Source: Halanaerobium kushneri
GTDB lineage: Bacteria; Bacillota; Halanaerobiia; Halanaerobiales; Halanaerobiaceae
Direction of reading: 5' to 3'
Assembly: GCF_900156285.1 (NCBI RefSeq)
Contig: NZ_FTNC01000009.1
Coordinates: forward strand, 1-58,529
Length of the DNA: 58,529 nucleotides
In this document: in pieces, positions 35,620 through 44,825 of the stretch
Layout: every line of letters starts with the position of its first letter
Position numbering within the stretch: the first letter of the stretch is position 1
The notes under the pieces: model-generated
Told to the model about the DNA's origin: nothing
Database searches by the model: none
The model's input: only the letters and a program-made list of their open reading frames with translations
Translations under genes and position numbers: made by a program

Positions 35620-36957
35620 ATGACCAGAAAGCATTCTGTACTCTTAAAAGAAGAAAAATGTGAGGGTTGTACTAATTGTGTTAAAGGCTGCCCTACCAAA
35701 GCAATCCGTGTTCATCAGGGGAAAGCCTGGATTAAAGAAGATTTATGTATTGATTGTGCAGAGTGTATCAGAGCCTGCGAATACCATGCTAAATATACTA
35801 AAACAGATCAGCTCGAAAAAATTGTAAAGACTTCGGATTATCCTGTATTATTAATACCACCAAGTTTCTATAGTCAGTTTTCGGCCGAAATATCTTCTCA
35901 AAAAATTAAAAAAGCCATACAAAATTTAGGTTTTCGAGCAGTTTTTGATGTTGCTGAGGCAGCAGCTGCCTTATCTCGTAAAACACTTGATTTTCTAAAT
36001 AATAATCAGGGAAGTTATATATCAACCTCCTGTCCAGTAATAGTCAGATTGATTAAACTTCAATTTCCTGATTTAATTGAAATGCTAATTCCTTTAAAAT
36101 CTCCAGTAGAATTAATTGCTGAAAGAATTAAGAGAAAGTTTAAAGAAGAAAAAAATATTAATCCAGATATTTTCTTTTTAACACCCTGTCCGGCAAAATT
36201 AACGACTGTTAACAGAGCTATCGGACAGAAAGAAAGTTTTTTAAGTGGAGCAATTGGGGTAGAAAATATTTATCAAAAGATTTATGAATCTCTTGCAGAT
36301 ATTGAACTGAAAACAGAAGCAGGAAGAGTAATCACTCTGGCGACAATCTGGGGTAGTGAGGGTGGAGAAGAGGGTATTTTGAAATCCTGGCAGGAACTTA
36401 ATACTCTGAGTGTTTCCGGGATTAAAGAGGCAAAAAAATTGTTAAATGAAATTGAAAGAAATAATATACCTGATGCAATTAGGTATTTTGAACTTACTTC
36501 CTGCACAAATGGATGTATTGGTGGAGTTTTAAATGTAATTAATCCATTTCAGGCTCAGTTTAATTTGGAAGAAAGAATTAAAAAAATCAGGGAAATTACT
36601 CAAGCACATAATTTAGACTTTGAGAAAGATGATGATCAGTTTTATAATTTTGCACTTTCCGAAAGTATTACTGCTGATAATGTTTCCAAACTGGACAGTG
36701 ATTTTAAAAAGGCTATGCAGAAGCTTGAACAGCTGCAGAAAGAAATTGATATTTTGCCTGGCTTAGATTGTGCAGCCTGTGGAGCTCCAGATTGTAAGAC
36801 TTTTGCGGAAGATGTAGTTAATGGTCGTGCCAGCAGAGCAGATTGTATTTTTATGCTGCGGAAACAGCTTGGTAAACTTGCAGATGATCTTTCGATTCTG
36901 GCACACGAACTTCCGCCTGTTATGGCATCTCAAAAGGAGGAATCAGATGACAGTTAA
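35620..36957 (+). CDS. [FeFe] hydrogenase-like sensory protein (HydS type)
   Basis: The 445-residue protein starts with two [4Fe-4S] motifs (CEGCTNCVKGC, CIDCAECIRAC, residues 14-52) followed by an H-cluster domain. The motifs are divergent: TSCPVIV replaces TSCCPxW, TPCPAKL replaces MPCxxKK, and ELTSCTNGCIGG replaces the last one. Cluster-binding Cys are kept but the proton-relay Cys is missing. A further Cys domain (CAACGAPDC ... C, near 385-410) ends the protein. This pattern fits sensor-type hydrogenases rather than bulk H2 production. Confidence 0.85.
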   Translation: MTRKHSVLLKEEKCEGCTNCVKGCPTKAIRVHQGKAWIKEDLCIDCAECIRACEYHAKYTKTDQLEKIVKTSDYPVLLIPPSFYSQFSAEISSQKIKKAIQNLGFRAVFDVAEAAAALSRKTLDFLNNNQGSYISTSCPVIVRLIKLQFPDLIEMLIPLKSPVELIAERIKRKFKEEKNINPDIFFLTPCPAKLTTVNRAIGQKESFLSGAIGVENIYQKIYESLADIELKTEAGRVITLATIWGSEGGEEGILKSWQELNTLSVSGIKEAKKLLNEIERNNIPDAIRYFELTSCTNGCIGGVLNVINPFQAQFNLEERIKKIREITQAHNLDFEKDDDQFYNFALSESITADNVSKLDSDFKKAMQKLEQLQKEIDILPGLDCAACGAPDCKTFAEDVVNGRASRADCIFMLRKQLGKLADDLSILAHELPPVMASQKEESDDS

Positions 36958-37276
36958 AGAACTTGTAGATCAATTTGATTTGGAAGTAATTGCTGGCCCG
37001 GACTTACAAAAAGAAATTGATGGAGCTTATATTGGTGATTTATTGAGTAATGTAATGGCTCGTGCAGAAAAAGGAAATCTCTGGCTGACAGTGCAGGGAC
37101 ATCAGAATGTGGTGGCAGTAGCTCTTCTGGTTGAGCTATCAGCAGTTATACTGGTGGAGGATTTCGATTATGAAGAAAATGCAATACAAAAAGCCTGTCA
37201 AAAGGGAGTTAATCTTTTAAAAACAGGGAAAAAAAGTTATGATCTGGCCTGCAGTTTTTACGAAAGTAATATTTAA
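36947..37276 (+). CDS. DRTGG-domain protein (second copy)
   Basis: The 109-residue protein begins MTVKELVDQFDLEVIAG and is a second DRTGG-like domain with GAYIGDLLSNVMARAEKG near residues 26-43. The ATG follows AAAGGAGG within the end of the HydS-like gene and overlaps it by 11 nt. PHP follows with no gap. The role is unknown; the tight coupling suggests it acts with the sensor. Confidence 0.82.
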   Translation: MTVKELVDQFDLEVIAGPDLQKEIDGAYIGDLLSNVMARAEKGNLWLTVQGHQNVVAVALLVELSAVILVEDFDYEENAIQKACQKGVNLLKTGKKSYDLACSFYESNI

Positions 37277-38017
37277 ATGCAGAGATTAAAAGCTGATCTT
37301 CATCTTCATTCTGTACTTTCACCCTGTGGAGATTTATTAATGACTCCACTGGAGATAGTTAAAAAAGCAAAATCAGAAGGAATTGAAGTTGTGGCTTTAA
37401 CAGACCATAATAGTGCCGAAAATGTAGAAGTATTTAAGTATCATTGTGAAAATCATAATTTGAATTTCATTCCTGCAATGGAGGTTGAGACAAAAGAAGA
37501 AATTCACATTCTTTGTTATTTTCCAGATCTTATGAAACTTTTTGAGTGGCAGCAGATTGTCTATGATAGTCTACCTAATCAGGCAAATGATGAGGACTTT
37601 TTTGGACCTCAAATAAAATGTGATTATAATGATCAATTTCAGAGTAAGGTAAACAGATTACTTGCAGCTGCAGTTGATTTGAATCTGGGAAAATGTCTAA
37701 ATATGGTTTGTGAGTTGGGAGGTCTTGTTGTACCTTCTCATCTGGATCGAAAAAATAGTATTGTTTCTCAGCTTGGATTTATCCCACCTACACTTGAGTT
37801 GAGTACTGTAGAAATATCCAAAAATACTAATCCAGAATTTTTTTTGAATAAATTTCCTTTTATAAAAAATCTGCAGTTTATGCAGAATTCTGACAGTCAT
37901 TATCTTAAGGAAATTAAAGCTTACCAGCAGCTGGTGCTTAAGGAATTTTCATTTGTTGAATTCAAAAAAACTTTACAAAAAAAAGATGGTCGTAAAATTG
38001 AATTAATTAAAACTTAA
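37277..38017 (+). CDS. PHP-domain metal-dependent phosphoesterase
   Basis: The 246-residue protein has PHP metal-binding motifs: DLHLHSVLSPCGD (residues 7-19), ALTDHNSAEN (about 40-49), PAMEVETKEEIHILCYF (about 71-87), and C-terminal SHLDR and NSDSHY. PHP proteins hydrolyse phosphoesters. It starts directly after the second DRTGG gene. In this locus it could remove phosphate from a regulatory partner, which is inference. Confidence 0.87.
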   Translation: MQRLKADLHLHSVLSPCGDLLMTPLEIVKKAKSEGIEVVALTDHNSAENVEVFKYHCENHNLNFIPAMEVETKEEIHILCYFPDLMKLFEWQQIVYDSLPNQANDEDFFGPQIKCDYNDQFQSKVNRLLAAAVDLNLGKCLNMVCELGGLVVPSHLDRKNSIVSQLGFIPPTLELSTVEISKNTNPEFFLNKFPFIKNLQFMQNSDSHYLKEIKAYQQLVLKEFSFVEFKKTLQKKDGRKIELIKT

Positions 38018-38039
38018 TTTATCAAGGAGGTAATTATTG

Positions 38040-38522
38040 ATGGCAGAAATGACAGAAGAGAAATTAGCTGAATATTTAGAGCCAGTAAAAGAAATTTTGT
38101 CGCGTTATGAAAAAAAAGAAAGATATTTAATTCCAGTTTTACAGGAAGCTCAGGAAGAATATGGATACTTACCGGAAGAGGTAATGAAGGAAATTGCACT
38201 GGGTTTAAATCTTTCTTTAAGTCAGGTTTATGGTGTTGTAACCTTTTACAGTCAGTTCCACCAGGAACCTCGAGGTAATAATATAATCCGAGTTTGTATG
38301 GGTACAGCTTGTCACGTTAGAGGTGGAGATGGTATCCTGAAAGCAATAAGGGATGAACTGGGCATAGATGCCGGAGAAACTACAGATGACTTAGAATTTA
38401 CACTTGAGTCTGTAGCCTGTATTGGTGCCTGTGGTCTGGCACCGGTTATAATGATTAATGATGATACTCATGGTCGTTTGACTCCCGAAAAGGTTCCCGA
38501 AATTCTGGCAAAGTACCAGTAA
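38040..38522 (+). CDS. hydC: NADH-dependent hydrogenase subunit HydC (NuoE-like)
   Basis: The 160-residue protein is a thioredoxin-like [2Fe-2S] subunit with CMGTACHVRGG and CIGACGLAP (four Cys). It works with the NuoF-like and HydA subunits in electron-bifurcating or NADH-linked hydrogenases. The ATG follows CAAGGAGGTAA. HATPase follows after 1 nt. Confidence 0.93.
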   Translation: MAEMTEEKLAEYLEPVKEILSRYEKKERYLIPVLQEAQEEYGYLPEEVMKEIALGLNLSLSQVYGVVTFYSQFHQEPRGNNIIRVCMGTACHVRGGDGILKAIRDELGIDAGETTDDLEFTLESVACIGACGLAPVIMINDDTHGRLTPEKVPEILAKYQ

Positions 38523-38523
38523 A

Positions 38524-39081
38524 ATGAGGGAACTATCTCTTCATATTTTAGATATTATAGAAAATTCCCGAAGAGCAGAAGCTGATTTAATTAAAATAAA
38601 GATTGAAGAAAAAAAAGATTCCAATCTACTTAGGATAGTGATCGAAGATAATGGTAATGGAATTGCCCCAGAAAAAATAGAAAAGATTACTGATCCTTTT
38701 ATCACTTCTCGAACTACAAGAAATGTTGGACTTGGACTTTCTTTATTTAAATCAGCAGCAGAAAGCTGTGCGGGTGACTTTAATATTGAATCTGAAATTA
38801 ATGAGGGAACTCTGGTAATAGCTGAGTTTAAGTATGATCATATAGATCGAGCGCCACTGGGAGATATAACAACGACAATTAGTAATTTTATTGCTGCAAG
38901 TGGTGACCAGGTAGATCTTGTTTATCAGCATTGTTATAACGAAAATAGTTTTAAATTTGACAGCAGAGAAATTAAAGCTGAATTGGAAGATCTTTCAATT
39001 CAGTCCCGGCAGATAATTGCCTGGATTAGAGAATATATTGGAGAAAATTTAGCAGAAATTCGCGGAGGTGAAGCTTTTTAA
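38524..39081 (+). CDS. Histidine-kinase-like ATP-binding protein
   Basis: The 185-residue protein has a GHKL ATPase domain in the first 110 residues: N box ILDIIENSRRAEA, G1 DNGNGIAPEKI, F box DPFITSR, G2 NVGLGLSLFKSAAE. No His phosphoacceptor domain or membrane part is seen. A C-terminal part of about 75 residues has no motif I recognise. It lies between hydC and a ferredoxin gene in the hydrogenase locus. Confidence 0.88.
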   Translation: MRELSLHILDIIENSRRAEADLIKIKIEEKKDSNLLRIVIEDNGNGIAPEKIEKITDPFITSRTTRNVGLGLSLFKSAAESCAGDFNIESEINEGTLVIAEFKYDHIDRAPLGDITTTISNFIAASGDQVDLVYQHCYNENSFKFDSREIKAELEDLSIQSRQIIAWIREYIGENLAEIRGGEAF

Positions 39082-39449
39082 TGAAATCTTTAGCTGAGTT
39101 AAAAGAGTTGAGAAATAAAGTTCAAAAAGAAATGAAAAAGCGTGATCAGGGAACAAGAGCTGAAATTATAGTTGGTATGGGAACCTGTGGTATTGCAGCA
39201 GGTGCCAGAGACATTTTAAAGGCTGTGCTGGCAGAAGTTGAAAAACGTGATCTTGATGTTAGAGTAACTCAGACCGGCTGTATTGGAATGTGTGAAAAAG
39301 AGCCTTTAATTGATGTTAAGCTTCCTGGTAAAGAGAGAATTACTTATGGTAATTTAAGTGAAGCTGATGTGCAAAAAATTATTACAGAACATGTAGTCAA
39401 TGGCAATATAGTTAGTGATTTGGTAATCGCCAGACACAAATCAGAATAA
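39081..39449 (+). CDS. Thioredoxin-like [2Fe-2S] ferredoxin (HndB-like)
   Basis: The 122-residue protein resembles HndB-type subunits, with IIVGMGTCGIAAGAR and QTGCIGMCEKEPLI. Only three cysteines line up with the usual four, as often in this family, so cluster binding is uncertain. The ATG overlaps the stop of the upstream HATPase. It directly precedes hydB. Confidence 0.85.
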   Translation: MKSLAELKELRNKVQKEMKKRDQGTRAEIIVGMGTCGIAAGARDILKAVLAEVEKRDLDVRVTQTGCIGMCEKEPLIDVKLPGKERITYGNLSEADVQKIITEHVVNGNIVSDLVIARHKSE

Positions 39450-39466
39450 TAAGGAGGCACTTGTAA

Positions 39467-41269
39467 ATGAAGGATTCTATTTATCGTTCCCATGTTTTAA
39501 TTTGTACAGGAACAGGATGTGTATCATCTGGAGCTAAAACTTTGAAAGAATCGTTAGAAGAAGAATTAGCTGCAAATGATTTAAGTGGAGAAATAAAAAT
39601 TGTAGAAACTGGTTGTCATGGATTTTGTGAAAAAGGGCCAATAATGATAGTTTATCCTGAAGGTGTGTTTTACTGTGAGGTTCAGGCAGAAGATGTGGAA
39701 GAAATAGTAGAAGAACATTTATTAAAAGGAAGAACAGTAGAAAGACTGCTTTTTAAAGAGCCAATGACCGAAGAGCAAATTCCTTCCTATCAGGATATAG
39801 ATTTTTATAAAAAGCAGCAGCGAATTGCACTTGCCAATTGTGGTAAGATTGATCCGGAAGATATTAATGAATATATTGCTCTGGGAGGATATGAAGCAGC
39901 AGGTAAAGTTTTAACAGAAATGGAGCCTCAGGAAGTTGTTGATACTATCAAAGATTCTGGTCTTCGTGGCCGTGGTGGTGGTGGATTTCCAACAGGTTTA
40001 AAATGGCAGTTTGCCAAAAATTCTGAGAGTGATAAAAAGTATGTTATCTGTAATGCTGATGAAGGAGATCCAGGTGCCTTTATGGACCGCAGTATTTTAG
40101 AAGGAGATCCTCACAGAATTATAGAAGGTATGCTGGTTGGTGCCTATGCAATTGGCGCTGATGAGGGATATGTTTACGTTCGAGCTGAATATCCACTGGC
40201 AATTAAGAGGCTGGAAAAAGCTATTGAGGATGCCGAAGAATATGGGTTATTAGGAGAAGATATTTTTAGCAGTGGATTTGATTTTAAACTTCATATTAAA
40301 AAAGGTGCTGGAGCCTTTGTTTGTGGAGAAGAAACTGCTCTAATGAATTCAATTGAAGGTAAAAGAGGAATGCCTACTCCCAGACCACCTTATCCAGCAG
40401 TAAGAGGTTTATGGGGTAAACCAACTAATATCAATAATGTAGAAACCTATGCAAATATTCCCTATATTATTAATGAGGGTGCAGAAAACTTTTCTGCAAT
40501 TGGTACAGAAGGTAGTTCTGGAACAAAAGTATTTGCTTTAACTGGAAAGATTAATAATACAGGTTTAGTGGAAGTTCCAATGGGGACTACTTTAAGAGAG
40601 GTTATTTTCGAAATTGGCGGTGGGCTTGGTAATGGCAAAAAATTCAAAGCCGTACAGACCGGTGGACCGTCTGGTGGATGTCTGCCTGAAGATTATTTAG
40701 ATTTACCAATTGATTATGATTCACTTTTGGATGCTGGAACCATGATGGGCTCTGGCGGAATGGTAGTTATGGATGAGGACTCCTGTATGGTGGATGTAGC
40801 AAGATTTTTCTTAAACTTTACTCAGAGTGAATCCTGTGGTAAATGTACTCCCTGTCGTGAGGGTACAAAAAGAATGTTAGAAATTTTAAACAGAATCACT
40901 GACGGTGAGGGTAAAGATGGAGATATTGAATTATTATTAGAATTAGGAGAACATATTAAGAGCACCTCTTTATGTGGTCTTGGTCAGTCTGCTCCCAATC
41001 CTGTTTTAAGTACAATTAGATATTTCCGGGATGAGTATGAAGCACATATTCATGATAGTGACTGTCCTGCAGGAGTATGTACGGAATTAGCCAGTGCCTA
41101 TGTAATTGATGAGGAAGCCTGTATAGGCTGTGGAAAATGCGCTAAAGTTTGTCCTGTAGATGCAATTAGTGGGGAAATTAAGAATCCATTTACTATAGAT
41201 CCTGAAGTTTGTATAGCCTGTGGAGCCTGTGAGCCAGAATGTCCTGTAGACGCAATTTCACAGGGATAA
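39467..41269 (+). CDS. hydB: NADH-dependent [FeFe] hydrogenase subunit HydB (NuoF-like)
   Basis: The 600-residue flavoprotein has an N-terminal thioredoxin-like [2Fe-2S] domain (ICTGTGCVSSGA, TGCHGFCEKGP), a NuoF core with NADH/FMN sites (GLRGRGGGGFPTGLKW, CNADEGDPGAFMDR), a [4Fe-4S] motif (ESCGKCTPCREG) and two C-terminal ferredoxin clusters (CIGCGKCAKVCP, CIACGACEPECP). It oxidises NADH or passes electrons to HydA and ferredoxin. Confidence 0.96.
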   Translation: MKDSIYRSHVLICTGTGCVSSGAKTLKESLEEELAANDLSGEIKIVETGCHGFCEKGPIMIVYPEGVFYCEVQAEDVEEIVEEHLLKGRTVERLLFKEPMTEEQIPSYQDIDFYKKQQRIALANCGKIDPEDINEYIALGGYEAAGKVLTEMEPQEVVDTIKDSGLRGRGGGGFPTGLKWQFAKNSESDKKYVICNADEGDPGAFMDRSILEGDPHRIIEGMLVGAYAIGADEGYVYVRAEYPLAIKRLEKAIEDAEEYGLLGEDIFSSGFDFKLHIKKGAGAFVCGEETALMNSIEGKRGMPTPRPPYPAVRGLWGKPTNINNVETYANIPYIINEGAENFSAIGTEGSSGTKVFALTGKINNTGLVEVPMGTTLREVIFEIGGGLGNGKKFKAVQTGGPSGGCLPEDYLDLPIDYDSLLDAGTMMGSGGMVVMDEDSCMVDVARFFLNFTQSESCGKCTPCREGTKRMLEILNRITDGEGKDGDIELLLELGEHIKSTSLCGLGQSAPNPVLSTIRYFRDEYEAHIHDSDCPAGVCTELASAYVIDEEACIGCGKCAKVCPVDAISGEIKNPFTIDPEVCIACGACEPECPVDAISQG

Positions 41270-41293
41270 TCTCTTATAATAGGAGGAAAATTA

Positions 41294-43015
41294 ATGAGCA
41301 AAGTAAAGTTAACAATAGATAGTCAAACTGTTGAAGTTGAAGAAGATAGTTCACTTTTAGAAGCTGCCAAAGAGATTGGGATTGATATACCTGTACTGTG
41401 TTATCATCCTGATTTAAGTTTGCACGGTGCCTGTCGGGTTTGTGTAGTAGAAGATGAGGAAAGTGGCCGTTTATTAGCGTCCTGTGCTACCCCGGTTACA
41501 GAGGGAATGAAGATTAATACCCGCAGTATGAAGGCCAGAAAGGCAAGACGTAAAAATGTAGAGTTATTACTTGCAAATCATCCTAATGATTGCCTGGGTT
41601 GTGATCGTAATGGTCACTGCGAATTACAGGATCTAACTTATGAACTGGGAATTAGATCTGAAGATGTGGCAAGATTTGCTGGAGAAAAAAGTGAATACGA
41701 ACTGGATACAACCGGGCCGGCTTTAAAAAGAGATCCAAATAAATGTATTCTCTGTGGTCGCTGTGTTCGTATTTGTGAAGAAGTTCAGGGGGTGTCAGCC
41801 TTACAGTTTACTCAGCGTGGTTTTGATTCCATAGTAACTACGGCTTTTGATCTGCCTCAGGCAGAAATTAACTGTGTTAATTGTGGTCAGTGTGCAACTG
41901 TTTGTCCAGTAGGAGCAATTACTGAACTGAGTGAAATTGATAAAGTATGGGCAGCATTAGAAGATGATGAAAAACATGTTTTAGTTCAGACTGCGCCATC
42001 AGTTCAGGCTACTTTAGGTGAAGAATTTGGTATGGAGCCGGGAACAGTTGTAACAGGTCAGATGGTGGCTGCCTTGAGAAGGCTTGGTTTTGATCAGGTA
42101 TTTTCAACAGATTTTGCAGCTGATTTAACTATTTTAGAAGAAGGAAATGAATTCTTAAAGAAACTTAATGGAGAAGGAGAATTACCTCATATTACTTCCT
42201 GCTGTCCGGGGTGGGTTAAAGGAGCTGAACATAACTTCCCTGATCTTTTAAAACATTTATCATCTGCTAAATCACCAATGCAGATGTTCTCTGCTCTAAG
42301 TAAAACTTACTATCCTGAGCAGACCGGAGTTGATCCAGCAACAATTTATACTGTAGCAGTTATGCCCTGTACTGCTAAAAAGTTTGAAAAAGATAGAGAA
42401 GAAATTAATGGTTCAGACTTTAAAGATACAGATGCAGTTTTAACTACTCGAGAATTTGCCCGGATGATTAAAGAGATGGGAATTAATTTTAATTCATTAC
42501 CAGAAGAAGATTTTGATGAATTAATGGGTGAATCAACAGGTGCTGGAACTATTTTTGGTACAACTGGTGGTGTAACTGAGGCTGCAGTTAGAACAGTAAA
42601 AGAAAAATTAACAGGTGAGCCTCTAGAAAGATTAAACTTAGGTTTTAGAGGGATAAATCAGGCAGAAGTAAGAATCGGAGACCGCCTGGTTAAAGTTGGA
42701 ATTGCAAATGGCTTTGCCAATGCTCAAAAACTACTGGAAAGAGTTAGAGCTGGAGAGTGTGAATTAGATTTTATTGAAATAATGGCCTGTCCTCATGGTT
42801 GTGTTGGTGGTGGAGGTCAACCTCGACCTGCAACAAATGAAAAGAAAGATAAAAGAGCTCAGGGACTTGCTAATATTGATGACAGCAGTAAAATAAGGAA
42901 ATCTCATGAGAATCCTCAAATATTAAAGTTATATGAGGAATTTTTAGGGGAACCTTTAGGAGGAGAATCACATCATCTGCTGCACACTAAGTATAAAGCT
43001 AGACCAAAAAATTAA
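41294..43015 (+). CDS. hydA: NADH-dependent [FeFe] hydrogenase catalytic subunit HydA
   Basis: The 573-residue protein has an N-terminal [2Fe-2S] (CYHPDLSLHGACRVC), a His-ligated [4Fe-4S] (HPNDCLGCDRNGHC), two ferredoxin clusters (CILCGRCVRIC, CVNCGQCATVC) and all intact H-cluster motifs: TSCCPGWVK, MPCTAKK and IEIMACPHGCVGGGGQP. It makes or uses H2 in the cytoplasm. With hydB and hydC it forms a multimeric, possibly bifurcating enzyme. It ends the locus at a strong terminator. Confidence 0.97.
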   Translation: MSKVKLTIDSQTVEVEEDSSLLEAAKEIGIDIPVLCYHPDLSLHGACRVCVVEDEESGRLLASCATPVTEGMKINTRSMKARKARRKNVELLLANHPNDCLGCDRNGHCELQDLTYELGIRSEDVARFAGEKSEYELDTTGPALKRDPNKCILCGRCVRICEEVQGVSALQFTQRGFDSIVTTAFDLPQAEINCVNCGQCATVCPVGAITELSEIDKVWAALEDDEKHVLVQTAPSVQATLGEEFGMEPGTVVTGQMVAALRRLGFDQVFSTDFAADLTILEEGNEFLKKLNGEGELPHITSCCPGWVKGAEHNFPDLLKHLSSAKSPMQMFSALSKTYYPEQTGVDPATIYTVAVMPCTAKKFEKDREEINGSDFKDTDAVLTTREFARMIKEMGINFNSLPEEDFDELMGESTGAGTIFGTTGGVTEAAVRTVKEKLTGEPLERLNLGFRGINQAEVRIGDRLVKVGIANGFANAQKLLERVRAGECELDFIEIMACPHGCVGGGGQPRPATNEKKDKRAQGLANIDDSSKIRKSHENPQILKLYEEFLGEPLGGESHHLLHTKYKARPKN

Positions 43016-43054
43016 TAGTTTAAATTAAGTGTTTTATTTAAATTAATAACTTTA

Positions 43055-43094
43055 AAAACCCGTTCTGGTTAAATTACATCAGAACGGGTTTTTT
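43055..43094 (+). terminator. Strong terminator after hydA
   Basis: AAAACCCGTTCTG (43055-43067) and CAGAACGGGTTTT (43080-43092) are perfectly complementary over 13 bp with a 12-nt loop and a T run. Confidence 0.93.
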
Positions 43095-43131
43095 GCTTAT
43101 TGATAGCAATTACTGTATCTAATTGATTATC

Positions 43132-43160
43132 TTGACAACAAAACTTAAGTTGAGTATAAT
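43132..43160 (+). promoter_or_regulatory. Perfect-consensus sigma-A promoter of the NagE-like gene
   Basis: TTGACA (43132-43137), 17 nt, TATAAT (43155-43160). A leader of about 135 nt follows. It contains ACTCAG/CTGAGT arms (43223-43228, 43267-43272) but no recognisable RAT or terminator. Confidence 0.88.
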
Positions 43161-43303
43161 TAAAAGTAGAGTCAATATTCACAAAATTCAAATCTCGGCT
43201 AAAATGATATTAAATTATTCGTACTCAGTCGGGGTGTAAGCAGAGGAGGGAATTAACTTAAAGTATCTGAGTGATTTTTAAAATAACAGGGAGGTTGATT
43301 TAA

Positions 43304-44737
43304 TTGAAAAAAGTATTTTCTCAATTACAGCGTATTGGTAAATCTCTGATGCTGCCAATCGCAGTCTTGCCTGCAGCTGCTTTACTACTAAGATTAGGTG
43401 CAGGGGATGTCTTTGATATTCCATTTGTTATGGCTGCTGGTTCTGCAATTTTTGATAATCTGGCCTTATTATTTGGTATTGGTGTTGCAGTAGGAATTGC
43501 TTTTGACAGTTCTGGTTCAGCAGGTCTGGCTGGAGCAGTTGGATATCTTGTAATTACTAATGGTACTCAGGCTATTAATTCTGATATTAATATGGGTGTT
43601 TTAGCCGGTATTATAGGTGGACTAACTGCGGGAGCCTTATACAATCGCTATCATGATATTCAATTACCTGATTTTTTAGGTTTCTTTGGTGGCCGCCGTT
43701 TTGTTCCAATAGTAACTGGGGCTGCCGGGGTTGTTTTGGCCGGAATATTTGGCTTTATCTGGCCCCCCATTCAGGATGCTATTCAAATGGCTGGACAGTG
43801 GATTATTGATGCTGGTGCAATTGGTGTATTTGTATATGGTTTCTTAAACAGGCTATTGATACCTGTTGGTTTGCATCATGTTATTAATAGTTTTATCTGG
43901 TTTGTGTTTGGAGAATTTACAACTTCAGCTGGAGAAGTTGTAACTGGAGATTTATCCAGATTTTTTGCCGGAGATCCATCCGCCGGATTCTTTATGTCTG
44001 GATTTTTTCCTATTTTTATGTTTGGTCTGCCAGCAGCAGCATTAGCAATGTATCACGCAGCTAAACCGGAAAATAAAAAAGCAGTTTCCGGTATTTTCTT
44101 AAGTGTTGCTCTTACTTCATTTTTAACAGGAATTACAGAACCGATTGAATTTTCATTTATGTTTTTAGCTCCTGCTTTATATGTTATTCATGCAGGTCTA
44201 ACTGGTCTATCTTTAGTCACAACATATATACTGGGAATTAAACACGGTTTTGGATTTTCTGCAGGAGCAATTGATTATTTCTTAAATTATGGACTTGCGA
44301 CTCGGCCTCTGTTAATAATACCAATTGGTCTGGTGGTTTTTGCCATCTATTATTTCCTTTTCCGTTTTGTAATAGAAAAATTTGATATTGCCACTCCAGG
44401 ACGTCTTGATGCAGATGTTGATCGAGGAACCGAAATGAGTGTAATGCCCGAAACTCAACAGAAAAAATCAGGAGGGAAAAGTAAATCAAAAAACAAACCA
44501 AGAGCTTATATAGAAGCTCTTGGTGGAGAAGATAACATAAAGAAAGTTGAAGCCTGTATTACTCGACTTCGTTTAGAGTTAAGAGATACGGAAAAAATAG
44601 ATGAGCAGACTTTGCAGCAGCTTGGCGCAACCGGTGTTTTAAAAGCGAATAAGAATAATGCTCAGGTTGTAGTTGGAACAAAGGCGGAAATGATTGCTGA
44701 TGACATAAATCAGGAATTAAAAGTGATGCGGGAATAA
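43304..44737 (+). CDS. nagE: PTS EIICB, N-acetylglucosamine-type (NagE-like)
   Basis: The 477-residue protein has an EIIC membrane domain (residues 1-350) with GLHHVINSFIWF and GITEPIEFSFMFLAP, and a C-terminal EIIB domain with the phosphocysteine motif EACITRLRLELRD. The EIIC pattern (short form, DFLGFFGGRRFVPI) suits GlcNAc over glucose. No EIIA is attached, so the lone EIIA at 48561 may serve it. The TTG start follows GGGAGG. Products would feed into amino-sugar metabolism with glmS. Confidence 0.85.
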   Translation: MKKVFSQLQRIGKSLMLPIAVLPAAALLLRLGAGDVFDIPFVMAAGSAIFDNLALLFGIGVAVGIAFDSSGSAGLAGAVGYLVITNGTQAINSDINMGVLAGIIGGLTAGALYNRYHDIQLPDFLGFFGGRRFVPIVTGAAGVVLAGIFGFIWPPIQDAIQMAGQWIIDAGAIGVFVYGFLNRLLIPVGLHHVINSFIWFVFGEFTTSAGEVVTGDLSRFFAGDPSAGFFMSGFFPIFMFGLPAAALAMYHAAKPENKKAVSGIFLSVALTSFLTGITEPIEFSFMFLAPALYVIHAGLTGLSLVTTYILGIKHGFGFSAGAIDYFLNYGLATRPLLIIPIGLVVFAIYYFLFRFVIEKFDIATPGRLDADVDRGTEMSVMPETQQKKSGGKSKSKNKPRAYIEALGGEDNIKKVEACITRLRLELRDTEKIDEQTLQQLGATGVLKANKNNAQVVVGTKAEMIADDINQELKVMRE

Positions 44738-44757
44738 AATAAATTAATTTATTAATT

Positions 44758-44783
44758 AAAGCCGGAGTCTTTGCTCCGGCTTT
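44758..44783 (+). terminator. Hairpin after the NagE-like gene (weak terminator)
   Basis: AAAGCCGGAG and CTCCGGCTTT form a 10-bp stem with a six-base loop. Only three T follow, so some read-through to the next gene is likely. Confidence 0.7.
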
Positions 44784-44825
44784 AAATCTATAATAACTCA
44801 AAATCTTTAGAAAGAGGGGATTAAA

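Noticed and set aside
36821..36946. N-terminal extension of the second DRTGG gene
   Set aside because: The in-frame codons upstream of 36947 lie inside the HydS-like gene, and the AAAGGAGG site points to the ATG at 36947.
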